The notes below the pieces were generated by a model. The model searched no databases. It was not told the origin of the DNA and saw only the letters and a program-made list of their open reading frames with translations. Shown here one piece after another: positions 18,301-26,497 of a DNA stretch of 64,000 nt. Each line of letters starts with the position of its first letter. Position 1 is the first letter of the stretch. The position numbers and the translations under genes were made by a program. Source of the stretch: Roseiflexus sp034432635 (GTDB taxonomy: Bacteria; Chloroflexota; Chloroflexia; Chloroflexales; Roseiflexaceae); contig DAOUBK010000034.1 in the NCBI GenBank assembly GCA_034432635.1, forward strand, positions 133,833 through 197,832, written 5' to 3'.

Positions 18301-18640
18301 GCAGATGAAGCGCCTGCGCGACGGGTACCTGGCGGCGCAATCGTCTCGCCCCGATGATCCGCAACTGTCGTCGATCATCGGAGTGCTGTCGGTGCGCACC
18401 GGTGACCTCGAGACCGCTGCAAGCGCGTTCGCCGAAGCCGTCCGGTTGCAACCGGACAACCTGGAAGCGCGCCAGAACTACACCGTCGTGCTCAGCGATC
18501 TGCTGCGCTACGATCAGGCCGCACACCAGGCGCAGGAACTGTTGACACTCGCGTCACAGCGCCAGGAAACGACCGAGCAGCAGCGTGCTGCAATCGCAGC
18601 GTTGCTCGGTTATCTGCAACAACGCGCCGGCGGCGGGTGA
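15356..18640 (+). CDS. O-antigen ligase/polymerase family membrane protein with C-terminal TPR domain
   Basis: The 1094-residue protein starts at a GTG preceded by AGGAGG. The N-terminal about 620 residues hold roughly 12 transmembrane helices with a Wzy/WaaL-like signature (FFTQSRGPWIGGFAALFVFF, and a large extracytoplasmic loop ending in the SPDRSHQAYLDEIINKGLLGL segment). A low-complexity basic linker (about 640-710) leads to another helix and then tandem tetratricopeptide repeats (about 830-1085: ALLEKSRWLDPLYNDTLLRMGDVLR, AFAEAVRLQPDNLEAR). This layout is common in Chloroflexi and suggests a role in polymerizing or ligating surface polysaccharide. The substrate is unknown. It stands between recN and an AEC transporter. 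Confidence 0.85.
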   Translation: MPRPSTVSIWCERVIEGGWLLALLLIPSYFNLLSARHFEPDKATTLRSIVMIMLAAALIYALEKIAGPRQPGNGDANGTSWWRRVAAVPLAVPTLVYAAVFVLATVVSVAPAVSFWGAYQRLQGTFTNLSYIALGVLIALYLRRREQLDRLVTVMILASLIAACYGLVQHVQLDPLPWRGDVVSRVASTMGNSIFVAAYMIMVLPYALYRGIIATQQARGSQVSPSQPAVDLGWGAAYALLALAALALVFAAMMFGAVVRAADLRYWWVYPGALVVAGGLFLLIAVAPHRAERLTFSALIPGILLLGYVIVLGISYTLGQGPNQRVVPLEGRPGVEWPLWLGIATLLMATGYALLILLPRRSDAPSRLGYALEAVGAFKIAALLLIAIFFTQSRGPWIGGFAALFVFFTLLIVLAWRRARRDNPERVRLWRGLLIGEVALAIALGGFLAAFNLSDAPVFQQLRDVPYIGRMGRLLEVESGTGRVRWLIWFGDEKAGGAAGLIRSDPLRMIVGWGPETMFVAYNPFYPPSLTSLEARSASPDRSHQAYLDEIINKGLLGLISYLFLLFSFFALAWRLMTRLNDWSLQALIVAAVAAVTAHAVEGLTGIPIVSTLMLQWVSFAIVVSAGGVAGMYRLPGTSPIPVAPEKTSASPGAATPDTALRSGRKDREPEKAAASARQRVGRRAQAVRRGSSPGRPPASRTRQEGRAAALAVYAVILLIALLGVWAFNVDSVLADMRLQQAQGYIDNPGGRLEQQIIGAGYLLDAIRMEPDQDFYYLTLGRSLMTMVSLRTDEARRNGAPLGQIDPDASVATLLKLNDTAALQSFVLQRTPLELLSYARAVLLRAQQLAPLNKDHAANLARMYNFWYQNLSGSQDREALMQAIEWYQRAHAIAPQDVAILNEYASAVARSGDYEQALALLEKSRWLDPLYNDTLLRMGDVLRIQGTFAKAVDYYLMALERDPRALDAQISAIAVALSGDPEQMKRLRDGYLAAQSSRPDDPQLSSIIGVLSVRTGDLETAASAFAEAVRLQPDNLEARQNYTVVLSDLLRYDQAAHQAQELLTLASQRQETTEQQRAAIAALLGYLQQRAGGG

Positions 18641-18775
18641 TGTCTGTCGGGATCAGGAACGTCTAAAACCCTTGCTTCTCGCCACGGAGCGCCTGTTTGA
18701 GCACCATTTTGCGAGTTCCGGCTCTGCGGAATGGTGCTGCACGGTATGCGCCCGGTCTGTTGTGTGGAGTGCAAT

Positions 18776-19687
18776 GTGCCTGCTCTGCTATCGATCTTCC
18801 TCAACGTGCTTGCGCCGGTGTTCCTGCTGGTATCATTCGGCTACGTCGCCGGTCCGCGCCTCGACCTCGAATCGCGGACGCTGACCCGCTTCTCGTACTT
18901 TATTCTCATTCCCGCATTCACCTTCGATGTCATGAGCAGCGCCCGCATTGGTGCAGCCCTTGCCGGGCAAATGGTGGCATATACCGTCGTTGTCCACCTC
19001 GGTTGCGCCGCTACAGGCTATCTGGTCGCCACCACGCTGCAACGTCCGCCGAAAATGGTGGCCGCGTATATGCTGATCGCCATTTTTGGCAACGTCGGCA
19101 ACTTCGGTATTCCCATCATTCAGTTCCGCTTTCCAGGCAGCGACCAGGCGCTGGTCGTCGGCACCGTCTACTTTCTGGCAATCTCCAGTATCGCCTTCGT
19201 TGTCGGGGTGGCAGCAGCCAACTGGCACCGCGGCAGCGCCTGGCGCGCAGCCCTTGCCGTTATCAAAACGCCGGCTCTGATCGCAGTACCACCCGCATTG
19301 CTGGTCAACAGTTTGCAGATCGAACTCCCACCCCTGATCGGGCGGTCGATCAGTCTGCTGTCTGCGGCAATGATTCCAACCATGCTGGTGGCGCTTGGCG
19401 TTCAACTTTCGGGCGCGGGTATGCCGCGCCTCACCTTCGATACCGTCCTGGCGGCGACAGTGCGCCTGGCAGCGGGTCCAGCGCTGGCAATTGCGCTGGC
19501 GCCGCTGTTCGGTCTCGACGGCATCGAACGCGCGGTTGGCGTGTTGCAGGCGGCCATGCCGGCAGCCGTGCTCGCGTCGATCATTGCGGTCGAAAACGAT
19601 CTGCTGCCGGAGTTTGTCATCACTACCGTCCTGTTTTCCACCCTGCTCAGCATCGTCACACTAACCATCGTCCTGGCAATTGTGTGA
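18776..19687 (+). CDS. AEC (auxin efflux carrier) family transporter
   Basis: The chosen GTG (18776) has GGAG 7 bp upstream, gives 303 residues, and starts directly with the first helix (MPALLSIFLNVLAPVFLLVSFGYVAG). About ten hydrophobic helices follow, with the family-type N-terminal ...TRFSYFILIPAFTF and central FGNVGNFGIPIIQF segments. Bacterial AEC proteins export or exchange small organic acids such as malate, but the substrate here is not predictable. It is monocistronic in appearance, separated by 212 bp from the TRAP genes. Confidence 0.9.
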   Translation: MPALLSIFLNVLAPVFLLVSFGYVAGPRLDLESRTLTRFSYFILIPAFTFDVMSSARIGAALAGQMVAYTVVVHLGCAATGYLVATTLQRPPKMVAAYMLIAIFGNVGNFGIPIIQFRFPGSDQALVVGTVYFLAISSIAFVVGVAAANWHRGSAWRAALAVIKTPALIAVPPALLVNSLQIELPPLIGRSISLLSAAMIPTMLVALGVQLSGAGMPRLTFDTVLAATVRLAAGPALAIALAPLFGLDGIERAVGVLQAAMPAAVLASIIAVENDLLPEFVITTVLFSTLLSIVTLTIVLAIV

Positions 19688-19696
19688 GCAAGTTAT

Positions 19697-19821
19697 GGTA
19701 TAATAAGAAGTTGATAGGTATTCTCTCTGTCTTCCCGTGATGTCCGTCTGATGTGTTTTGTCAGGTCACACGTGTGCTGAACGTGCACAGCCCATGTCTG
19801 TGCACAGGGGACACCCCCTGT
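19697..19821 (+). promoter_or_regulatory. TRAP operon promoter and leader with two hairpins
   Basis: An extended -10 (TGG-TATAAT, TATAAT at 19697-19702) starts a leader of about 190 nt. In the leader GTGCACAG (19783-19790) pairs with CTGTGCAC (19798-19805), and ACAGGGG (19804-19810) pairs with CCCCTGT (19815-19821); the two hairpins overlap by 2 nt, so they may be alternatives. No U-tract follows either. Confidence 0.4.
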
Positions 19822-19899
19822 ACATCGAGGCACACGTTTTTCATAGAATAGCAACGTCGCATTCTCAATATCAGTGCACAAAAGCATCAGGAGCGTTCT

Positions 19900-20496
19900 A
19901 TGCAGTTCCTCTTGCGTCTGAGCGACACTATCGATGCGCTCAACGAATGGATCGGCAGCAAGACGGCGTACATCGTCATGGCGATGGTGGCAATCGGTTT
20001 CATCAACGTTGTTGCGCGCTACGTCGGGCGATTCATCGGCGTTCGCCTCACCTCGAACGCCATCATCGAGTTGCAATGGTATTTGTTCTCGATCATGTTC
20101 TTTCTGGGTTTTGCCTATATTTTGAAGCACAACCTGAATGTACGGGTCGATTTCTGGTACGCAAACTGGCCCGCACATCGTCGTGCCCTGATCGATCTGG
20201 CTGGAACGCTGCTCTTCCTTATCCCTTTCTGCATCATTGCAATTATTGTGACCTTCAATCCGGTCATGTTTTCCTGGGGGCGCCTGCCCAATGGCAGGTG
20301 GGGTCCGTGGGAAATGTCGCCCGATCCTGATGGTCTCCCACGGGCGCCGATCAAATCGATGATCATTGTCGCTTTCGTGCTGCTTCTTTTGCAGGCAGTC
20401 TCCCAGGCGATAAAGTACGTTGCCATTGTGACGAACACTGTTCGCGCCGAACAGGCGGCGCGGATCGAAGAATACCGTGCACCTGTAGTCGAATAG
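19900..20496 (+). CDS. TRAP transporter small permease (DctQ type)
   Basis: The 198-residue protein has four transmembrane helices and the DctQ-type layout: amphipathic N-terminus, helix about 24-45 (YIVMAMVAIGFINVVARY), ELQWYLFSIMFFLGFAYILKHNLNVRVDFWY in the middle (the E-x-x-x-x-L-F and V-R-V-D motifs of the family), and two further helices. TRAP transporters couple sodium entry to uptake of organic acids captured by a periplasmic protein. GGAG precedes the ATG. It lies 9 bp before the large permease gene. Confidence 0.93.
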   Translation: MQFLLRLSDTIDALNEWIGSKTAYIVMAMVAIGFINVVARYVGRFIGVRLTSNAIIELQWYLFSIMFFLGFAYILKHNLNVRVDFWYANWPAHRRALIDLAGTLLFLIPFCIIAIIVTFNPVMFSWGRLPNGRWGPWEMSPDPDGLPRAPIKSMIIVAFVLLLLQAVSQAIKYVAIVTNTVRAEQAARIEEYRAPVVE

Positions 20497-20505
20497 GAGA
20501 GTACG

Positions 20506-21840
20506 ATGGGGTACGAGTGGCTGGCTATCGCCATGTTCGTCGGGTTCTTCTTCCTCCTGATCAGCGGGTACCCGGTGGCCTTCTCATTTGCGGGAACAGC
20601 GATTGTCTTCGGGTTGATCGGATTGTCGCTCGATGCGTTCAAACTCGACCTGCTCCGCTTGTTGCCGAACCGCTGGTTTGGAACGATGTCCGACTTTACA
20701 CTGCTGGCAATTCCTTTCTTCATCTATCTCGGTTCGGTGCTCGAGAAATCGGGGCTGGCTGAAGAGTTACTCGAAACCGTCGGTATTCTGCTCGGTCCGC
20801 TGCGTGGCGGCATCGCCCTCGCCGTCGTTGTCGTGGGAACGCTCCTGGCAGCCACCACCGGCGTTGTGGCTGCGACGATCATTGCGATGGGGTTGATCTC
20901 CCTGCCGATCATGGTGCGCCTGGGGTACGATAAGGGGCTGGCAACTGGTGCAATCACGTCGTCGGGAACGCTGGCGCAGATGATCCCGCCAAGTCTGGTG
21001 CTGGTCGTTCTCAGCGATCAGATCGGCGTTTCGGTTGGCGACCTCTTCGCCGGCGCGCTGATTCCGGGGTTGATGCTGGCTGGTTCGTATGCGCTCTACT
21101 GTCTGATCATCTCCTATCTCAAACCAGAGCTTGCGCCGCCGCTGCCGATGGAGATGCGTCAGATCCGCGGCTGGGCGCTGTTCGTCAGATCGATGAAGGC
21201 GCTGGTTCCGCCAATTGCACTGATCTTTGCCGTGCTCGGCAGTATCTTCTTCGGTCTGGCGACGCCGACCGAAGCCGGGTCGGTGGGCGCGGTCGGCGCT
21301 ATCATCCTCGCTTGGGCAAATGGGCGCCTGAGCTGGAAGTTGCTGGCGGACTCGGCGCTCAGTACCGCGCGCACCAGTACGCTGGTGATCATGATCCTGT
21401 TCTGCTCCACATTCTTCTCGCTCGTGTTCGACGGATTGGGTGGCACCAGGTTTGTCACCGAGATACTGACCGGTCTTCCGGGCGGGTTGCTGGCGTTCAT
21501 TGTCGTCAGTAACATCGTTGTCTTCCTGCTGGGCATTTTCCTCGAATTCGTCGAGATCTGCTTCATCGTGATGCCGCTCTTCGTTCCCGCAGCAAATGCG
21601 CTGGGTGTCGATATGATCTGGTTCGGCATCATGATGGCGGTCAATCTCCAGACGGCGTTCATCTCGCCGCCGGTCGGCTTCTCGCTCTTCTACCTCCAGA
21701 GCGTGGCGCCCAGGGAAGTGGAAACTGCCGATATTCACAAAGGGGCGATCCCGTTCATGGTGTTGCAACTCGTCGTGCTGATCCTGGTCATTCTGTTTCC
21801 CAGTACTGTTACCTGGCTGGTTGAACGGGTGGCCGGGTAG
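20506..21840 (+). CDS. TRAP transporter large permease (DctM type)
   Basis: This 444-residue protein has about 12 helices and the conserved DctM segments: SGYPVAFSFAGTAIVFG at the N-terminus, LLAIPFFIYLGSVLEKSGLAEELLE, TSSGTLAQMIPPSLVLVVLSDQIGVSVGDLFAGALIPGL and ATPTEAGSVGAVGAIILAW. It forms the translocating subunit with the small permease encoded 9 bp upstream. No solute-binding protein gene (DctP) is adjacent; a transposase remnant begins directly after the stop codon, so the binding protein is either encoded elsewhere or was lost. Confidence 0.95.
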   Translation: MGYEWLAIAMFVGFFFLLISGYPVAFSFAGTAIVFGLIGLSLDAFKLDLLRLLPNRWFGTMSDFTLLAIPFFIYLGSVLEKSGLAEELLETVGILLGPLRGGIALAVVVVGTLLAATTGVVAATIIAMGLISLPIMVRLGYDKGLATGAITSSGTLAQMIPPSLVLVVLSDQIGVSVGDLFAGALIPGLMLAGSYALYCLIISYLKPELAPPLPMEMRQIRGWALFVRSMKALVPPIALIFAVLGSIFFGLATPTEAGSVGAVGAIILAWANGRLSWKLLADSALSTARTSTLVIMILFCSTFFSLVFDGLGGTRFVTEILTGLPGGLLAFIVVSNIVVFLLGIFLEFVEICFIVMPLFVPAANALGVDMIWFGIMMAVNLQTAFISPPVGFSLFYLQSVAPREVETADIHKGAIPFMVLQLVVLILVILFPSTVTWLVERVAG

Positions 21841-21841
21841 C

Positions 21842-22396
21842 GGCAGTGCGCTGCCGTTCTTCCCCCTCGGCGGAGATGGACGTTCTCAGCTGGCGCAGTG
21901 GAATGCCCCCTATACCGAACCCTGGTTGATTCTGACCGATCTGCCATCCGCCGTAGCCGACACGATCTGGTATGGCATGCGCGCCTAGATCGAGGTCGGC
22001 GACAGGGACGCCAAACGCGGTGGTTGGCATGGGGAACAGACCAAAATGACCGATCCGCAGCGTGCTGAACGGCGCTGGTTGGCCGTGGCGCTGGCGACGT
22101 TGTTGGTGGTGAGCGTTGGGCGCGGCGCCGAGGTGGCGCCACCCGCGCCAAACGTGGCGGCATTGCCCGCAACCCATATCGCCCGCCGGCGTGCCAGTGG
22201 CTGCCAGGCGCCGCGCACCCTCAGGGGTTTCCGCCACGGGCGGTTGGTGCTGGTGAGTGCCTTGCTCCATGGCAACGCGCTCCGGGTCATGCGGTTGGTC
22301 CCAGAACCCTGGCCGAAAAGTCTTGCCACTGTCCAGGCACCGTCATCCGCATCGCTGTCGCATCAGAATGCGACAGCACAAAAACTCTACACTTGA
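21842..22396 (+). pseudogene. Transposase remnant (IS4-type DDE), C-terminal part
   Basis: In one forward frame the translation reads LPFFPLGGDGRSQLAQWNAP, then TEPWLILTDLP, WYGMRA, stop, IEVGDRDAKRGGW, MTDPQRAERRWLAVALATL. Transposases of IS4/DDE type show this order (PW-L-TDL, a Y-x-x-R-x-x-I-E with the catalytic Glu, then DP-x-RAER-x-W-LA). The internal stop codon falls two residues before the expected catalytic Glu, and the N-terminal two thirds are missing, so the copy is dead. No clear terminal repeats were found. The stretch 22397-22560 holds no recognisable gene. Confidence 0.65.
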
Positions 22397-22564
22397 GAGG
22401 TCCTCCCGCCGGGGGCGCCTGTGCATGATCCATCGCATGATGTCGTCGCTCCACCTGGCGGGAGCAGGAGCGCCACAGGCATGGCGACGCCGGTGAACGC
22501 GGCAGGCGCTGCGAACGTATCGGCAGGCAAGGGTGCAGCGAGGGGCGCGTGATGGCTGCCTGCC

Positions 22565-22644
22565 TTGTGCTGAACTCAGAATCCGCTATAATATATGCAT
22601 CGTCGCAGTAGCGCGCCGCTGTGGTGCGCGCTGCGCGCTTTTTT
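22565..22644 (+). promoter_or_regulatory. valS promoter and leader with terminator-like hairpin
   Basis: TTGTGC (22565-22570), 16 bp and TATAAT (22587-22592) form the promoter. In the leader AGCGCGC (22610-22616) pairs exactly with GCGCGCT (22633-22639), and the pairing ends in six U residues (22639-22644), 30 nt before valS. The upstream arm can instead pair with GCGCGC at 22626-22631, so two exclusive folds exist. This resembles an attenuator; no T-box motif was seen. Confidence 0.5.
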
Positions 22645-22673
22645 GCGAATGATGATGCGGTAAGCGAAGTGCC

Positions 22674-25388
22674 ATGAAAACGCCCGATACGCAGCGACCG
22701 GCTGAAATGGCGAAAGCCTATGAATCCCAGCGCGTGGAGCAACGCCTCTACGAATGGTGGGAGCAGAGCGGCTTCTTCACGCCCCCCGATACCTTCAACC
22801 GCCCGCCGTTCGTGATTGCGATGCCGCCGCCCAACGTGACCGGTGAGTTGCACATGGGGCACGCCATGTTCGTGACCATCGAGGATGCGCTGACGCGCTG
22901 GCATCGGATGCTTGGCGATCCAACCCTCTGGTTGCCCGGAACCGACCACGCCGGCATCGCTACGCAGTTGCAGGTCGAGCGTTTGTTGCAGAGCGAGGGC
23001 GTCACGCGCCAGCAGATCGGTCGTGAGGCGTTTCTGTGCCGTACCTGGGAGTGGAAAGAGAAGTATGGCGGCGAGATTACCAGTCAGTTGCGGCGCCTCG
23101 GCGCTTCGTGTGACTGGACACGTGAACGGTTCACGCTCGACCCGATGCTTTCGCGTGCGGTGCGCGCTGCGTTCAAACGGCTGTATGACGATGGCCTGAT
23201 CTACCGGGGCTACCGGATGGTCAACTGGTCGCCAAACTTGCAAACCGCAGTGAGCGATCTGGAGGTCGAGTACGAGGAACGCGACGTGCAGATGTATCAC
23301 GTTCGCTATCCGCTCGCCGATGATGGATGGCATCCCGGTGTGTGGGGCAGCGGTCGCTGGGCGTCGGGCGCAAAGGAGTTCATTACCGTTGCCACTACCC
23401 GCCCTGAAACGATCATGGGCGATACCGCCGTGGCGGTGAACCCCGATGATCCGCGCTATCGCCACCTGATCGGGCGAACGGTGGCGCTTCCGGCAATCGG
23501 GCGCCTGATACCGATCATCGCTGATGAGTACGCCGATCCGCAGTTCGGTACCGGTGCAGTGAAGATCACGCCGGCACACGACCCGAATGACTACCTGGTG
23601 GGTCAGCGGCATAACCTGCCGATGATCAACATCATGAACCCCGATGCGACCCTCAACGCCGAAGCCGGTCCTTACGCTGGTCTCGAGCGCTTCGAGGCGC
23701 GGCGTCGCCTGATCGACGACCTGGCTCGCGAAGGGTTGCTGGTCGAGGTGCGTCCGCACCGCATGTCGGTGGGTATCAGTCAACGCGGCGGTGAAGTTGT
23801 CGAGCCGCTCCTCAGTGAACAGTGGTTCGTGCGCGCCAAACCGCTGGCGGACCTGGCGCTGGCGGCGGTGCGCGAAGGACATACCCGCATCGTGCCGGAA
23901 CGCTTCGAGAAGGTCTTCTTCCACTGGCTGGAAAACATCCAGGACTGGTGCATCAGCCGGCAACTCTGGTGGGGGCACCGTATTCCGGTCTGGTATACGC
24001 CCGATGGCCAGATGATCGTCCCCGGTCCCGATGACCCCGACCCGCAGGGTGAAGGGATCGTGCAGGACCCGGATGTGCTCGATACCTGGTTTTCCAGCGC
24101 CCTCTGGCCCTTTTCGACCCTAGGCTGGCCCGATGATACGCCCGATATGCTCCGCTTCTACCCGACGAGCGTCATGGAGACCGGGTATGACATCCTGTTC
24201 TTCTGGGTGGCGCGCATGATGATGATGGGGTGCTACCTGACGGGTAAAACCCCCTTCCACACCGTGTATCTCCACGGTCTGGTGCGCGACCGCGATGGTC
24301 GCAAGATGTCGAAGACCTACGGCAACGTGGTGAACCCGCTCGATGTGATCGAGCAGTATGGCGCCGATGCGCTGCGCTTCGCGCTGGCGACGAGCAGTTC
24401 TCCCGGTCAGGACCTGAACCTCAACCCGGAGCGCATTGAGGCGGCGCGCAATTTCGCCAACAAGACCTGGAATATCGTCCGGTTCGTGTTGTCGAAACTG
24501 GATTCCGGCACGCCTCCCGGCGATCCCCAGCCGGCGACGCTGGCTGACCGTTGGATACTGTCGCGCTACTATCGCCTGGTCGCCGGTGTGGATCGTCTGA
24601 TGCATGCGTACAATTTTGGCGAAGCAGGGCGGAGCATCCAGGAGTTCCTCTGGAGCGAGTTTGCCGACTGGTATGTCGAAGTTGCCAAGGTGCAGTTAGA
24701 ACAGGCAGCGCTCCAGGAATCAACGCGCGCTGTGCTTTATACGACGCTGGAGGGCGTCCTGCGCCTGCTGCATCCCTTCATGCCGTTCGTGACCGAGGAA
24801 ACCTGGCAGTATCTGGTGCGCAATTATCGCAGTGATGCAACCCCGGCGTCGATCATGGTTGCGCCGTATCCGCAACCGGATGCAACCTGGATCGACGAAA
24901 GCATCGAGCGTGACTGGGATCTCGTTCAGGCGTTGATCACCGGCATCCGCAATATTCGGACCGAGTACAAAGTCGAGCCGGCGCGGTTGATTGCCGCCGT
25001 CGTCGTGGCAGGCGCACAGATGCCGCTGATCGAAGCGCAGCGCGCCGTGATCGTGCGCCTGGCGCGTGTCGCCGACGACCAGTTGACAATCGTTGCGGCG
25101 CTCGAACAACGCCCCGCGAATGCCGCAACCCTGGTGATAGGTTCCGTCGAGGCATATCTGCCGCTTGCCGGCATGATCGATCTGGAGGCTGAGCGTGCGC
25201 GTCTGCTCAGGGAGCTGGAAGCAGCTCTGGCTGAGGCGGCGCGGCGTGAGGCGCGACTGGCGACCCCTGGTTTCATCGAAAAGGCGCCGGCGACGGTGGT
25301 GCAACGTGAACGCGATGGCCTGGCTGCTGTGCGTGAAACCATCGCCCGTCTCCAGGATCGCCTGGCGCAGCAAGGACTCCAGCCATGA
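22674..25388 (+). CDS. valS: Valyl-tRNA synthetase
   Basis: The 904-residue class I synthetase has its HIGH-type motif at residues 60-63 (HMGH in PPPNVTGELHMGHAM), the editing domain (about 200-350: TTRPETIMGDTAVAVNPDDPRY), KMSK-type motif KMSKT at about 544-548 followed by YGNVVNPLDVIEQYGADALRF, an anticodon-binding domain (about 640-780) and a C-terminal coiled coil (EAERARLLRELEAALAEAARREARL) as in bacterial ValRS. It attaches valine to tRNA-Val and edits threonine. The SDR gene overlaps its end by 4 bp. Confidence 0.98.
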   Translation: MKTPDTQRPAEMAKAYESQRVEQRLYEWWEQSGFFTPPDTFNRPPFVIAMPPPNVTGELHMGHAMFVTIEDALTRWHRMLGDPTLWLPGTDHAGIATQLQVERLLQSEGVTRQQIGREAFLCRTWEWKEKYGGEITSQLRRLGASCDWTRERFTLDPMLSRAVRAAFKRLYDDGLIYRGYRMVNWSPNLQTAVSDLEVEYEERDVQMYHVRYPLADDGWHPGVWGSGRWASGAKEFITVATTRPETIMGDTAVAVNPDDPRYRHLIGRTVALPAIGRLIPIIADEYADPQFGTGAVKITPAHDPNDYLVGQRHNLPMINIMNPDATLNAEAGPYAGLERFEARRRLIDDLAREGLLVEVRPHRMSVGISQRGGEVVEPLLSEQWFVRAKPLADLALAAVREGHTRIVPERFEKVFFHWLENIQDWCISRQLWWGHRIPVWYTPDGQMIVPGPDDPDPQGEGIVQDPDVLDTWFSSALWPFSTLGWPDDTPDMLRFYPTSVMETGYDILFFWVARMMMMGCYLTGKTPFHTVYLHGLVRDRDGRKMSKTYGNVVNPLDVIEQYGADALRFALATSSSPGQDLNLNPERIEAARNFANKTWNIVRFVLSKLDSGTPPGDPQPATLADRWILSRYYRLVAGVDRLMHAYNFGEAGRSIQEFLWSEFADWYVEVAKVQLEQAALQESTRAVLYTTLEGVLRLLHPFMPFVTEETWQYLVRNYRSDATPASIMVAPYPQPDATWIDESIERDWDLVQALITGIRNIRTEYKVEPARLIAAVVVAGAQMPLIEAQRAVIVRLARVADDQLTIVAALEQRPANAATLVIGSVEAYLPLAGMIDLEAERARLLRELEAALAEAARREARLATPGFIEKAPATVVQRERDGLAAVRETIARLQDRLAQQGLQP

Positions 25389-26431
25389 CAACGTCTTCTA
25401 CCTACCTGATCACCGGCGGCGCCGGTTTTCTTGGCATTAATCTGACGCGCTACCTGCTGGCGCGCGGGCATCGCGTGGTTTCACTCGATATCGCCGATTT
25501 CAACTATCCCGAACGGGATCGGATCAAAGCCATCAAAGGCGACATCCGCGATCGCTCGAGTGTCGATCGGGCGATGGAGGGTGTGCATATCGTCGTTCAT
25601 ACGGCAGCGGCTCTGCCGTTGTACCGCAAGGAGGACATATTCTCCACCGACCTCGATGGTACGCGCAATGTGCTGCAATCGGCGTTCGAGCACAGCGTCG
25701 AGCGGGTGATCCACATCTCTTCGACGGCTGTCTACGGCATTCCCGACCATCATCCCCTCTACGAGGACGACCCGCTCCACGGCGTCGGTCCCTACGGCGA
25801 GGCGAAGGTGAAAGCCGAGCAGATCTGCCTGGAGTACCGCGCAAAGGGGATGTGCGTGCCGATCATCCGCCCCAAATCGTTCGTCGGTCCGGAGCGCCTG
25901 GGAGTGTTTGCGCTGCTCTACGACTGGGCGAAGGATGGCAAAAACTTTCCGATGATCGGGAGCGGCAACAACCGCTATCAGTTGCTCGATGTCGAAGACC
26001 TGTGCGAGGCGATCTATCTGTGCGCGACACTCGATCGTGAGCGGGTGAATGATACGTTCAACATCGGCGCCAAAGAGTTTACCAGCATGCGCGAAGATTA
26101 TCAGGCAGTGCTCGATGCCGCCGGGTTTGGGAAGAAGATCATTCCCTTCCCTGCCACGCTGGTGATCTGGGTGTTGCGCATTCTGGAGGCGCTGCGCCTC
26201 TCCCCGCTCTACAAGTGGGTCTACGAAACCGCCGCCACCGACTCGTTCGTGTCGATCGAAAAAGCCGAACGGGTTCTCGGTTTCACGCCGAAGTACTCGA
26301 ATAAAGAAGCGCTCGTTCGTAACTACCGCTGGTATATTGAGCACCTGAAGGAGTTCGAGGGCGTTTCCGGCGTATCACACCGCGTCCCCTGGAAGCAGGG
26401 CGTGCTGCGGCTGGCGAAAATCCTCTTTTGA
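25385..26431 (+). CDS. NAD-dependent epimerase/dehydratase (extended SDR)
   Basis: The 348-residue protein begins with the Rossmann motif TGGAGFLG (residues 10-17), has a catalytic Ser region ISSTAVYG and the Y137-x3-K141 pair (YGEAK), all typical of extended short-chain dehydrogenases acting on nucleotide sugars or steroids. The C-terminal 60 residues contain a hydrophobic stretch (LVIWVLRILEALRLSP) that may bind membrane lipid or hopanoid/sterol-like substrates, as in 3-beta-HSD-like members; this is tentative. It overlaps valS by 4 bp, suggesting translational coupling. Confidence 0.88.
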   Translation: MTTSSTYLITGGAGFLGINLTRYLLARGHRVVSLDIADFNYPERDRIKAIKGDIRDRSSVDRAMEGVHIVVHTAAALPLYRKEDIFSTDLDGTRNVLQSAFEHSVERVIHISSTAVYGIPDHHPLYEDDPLHGVGPYGEAKVKAEQICLEYRAKGMCVPIIRPKSFVGPERLGVFALLYDWAKDGKNFPMIGSGNNRYQLLDVEDLCEAIYLCATLDRERVNDTFNIGAKEFTSMREDYQAVLDAAGFGKKIIPFPATLVIWVLRILEALRLSPLYKWVYETAATDSFVSIEKAERVLGFTPKYSNKEALVRNYRWYIEHLKEFEGVSGVSHRVPWKQGVLRLAKILF

Positions 26432-26452
26432 TCCGCTTCTGCAAATATGTGG

Positions 26453-26458
26453 TATAGT
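26453..26458 (+). promoter_or_regulatory. Extended -10 promoter before the LCP gene
   Basis: TGTGG-TATAGT lies 40 bp before the TTG start; the -35 region has no good match. Confidence 0.4.
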
Positions 26459-26497
26459 AGCAGAGTGGATGCCTGATAGCACAGCGGAGCTTTACGC

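Noticed and set aside
22287..23978. Long antisense open frame of 563 codons across valS
   Set aside because: Lies opposite the strongly conserved valS N-terminal half; translation is rich in His, Arg and Gln with no family features, as expected of a G+C-driven shadow frame.
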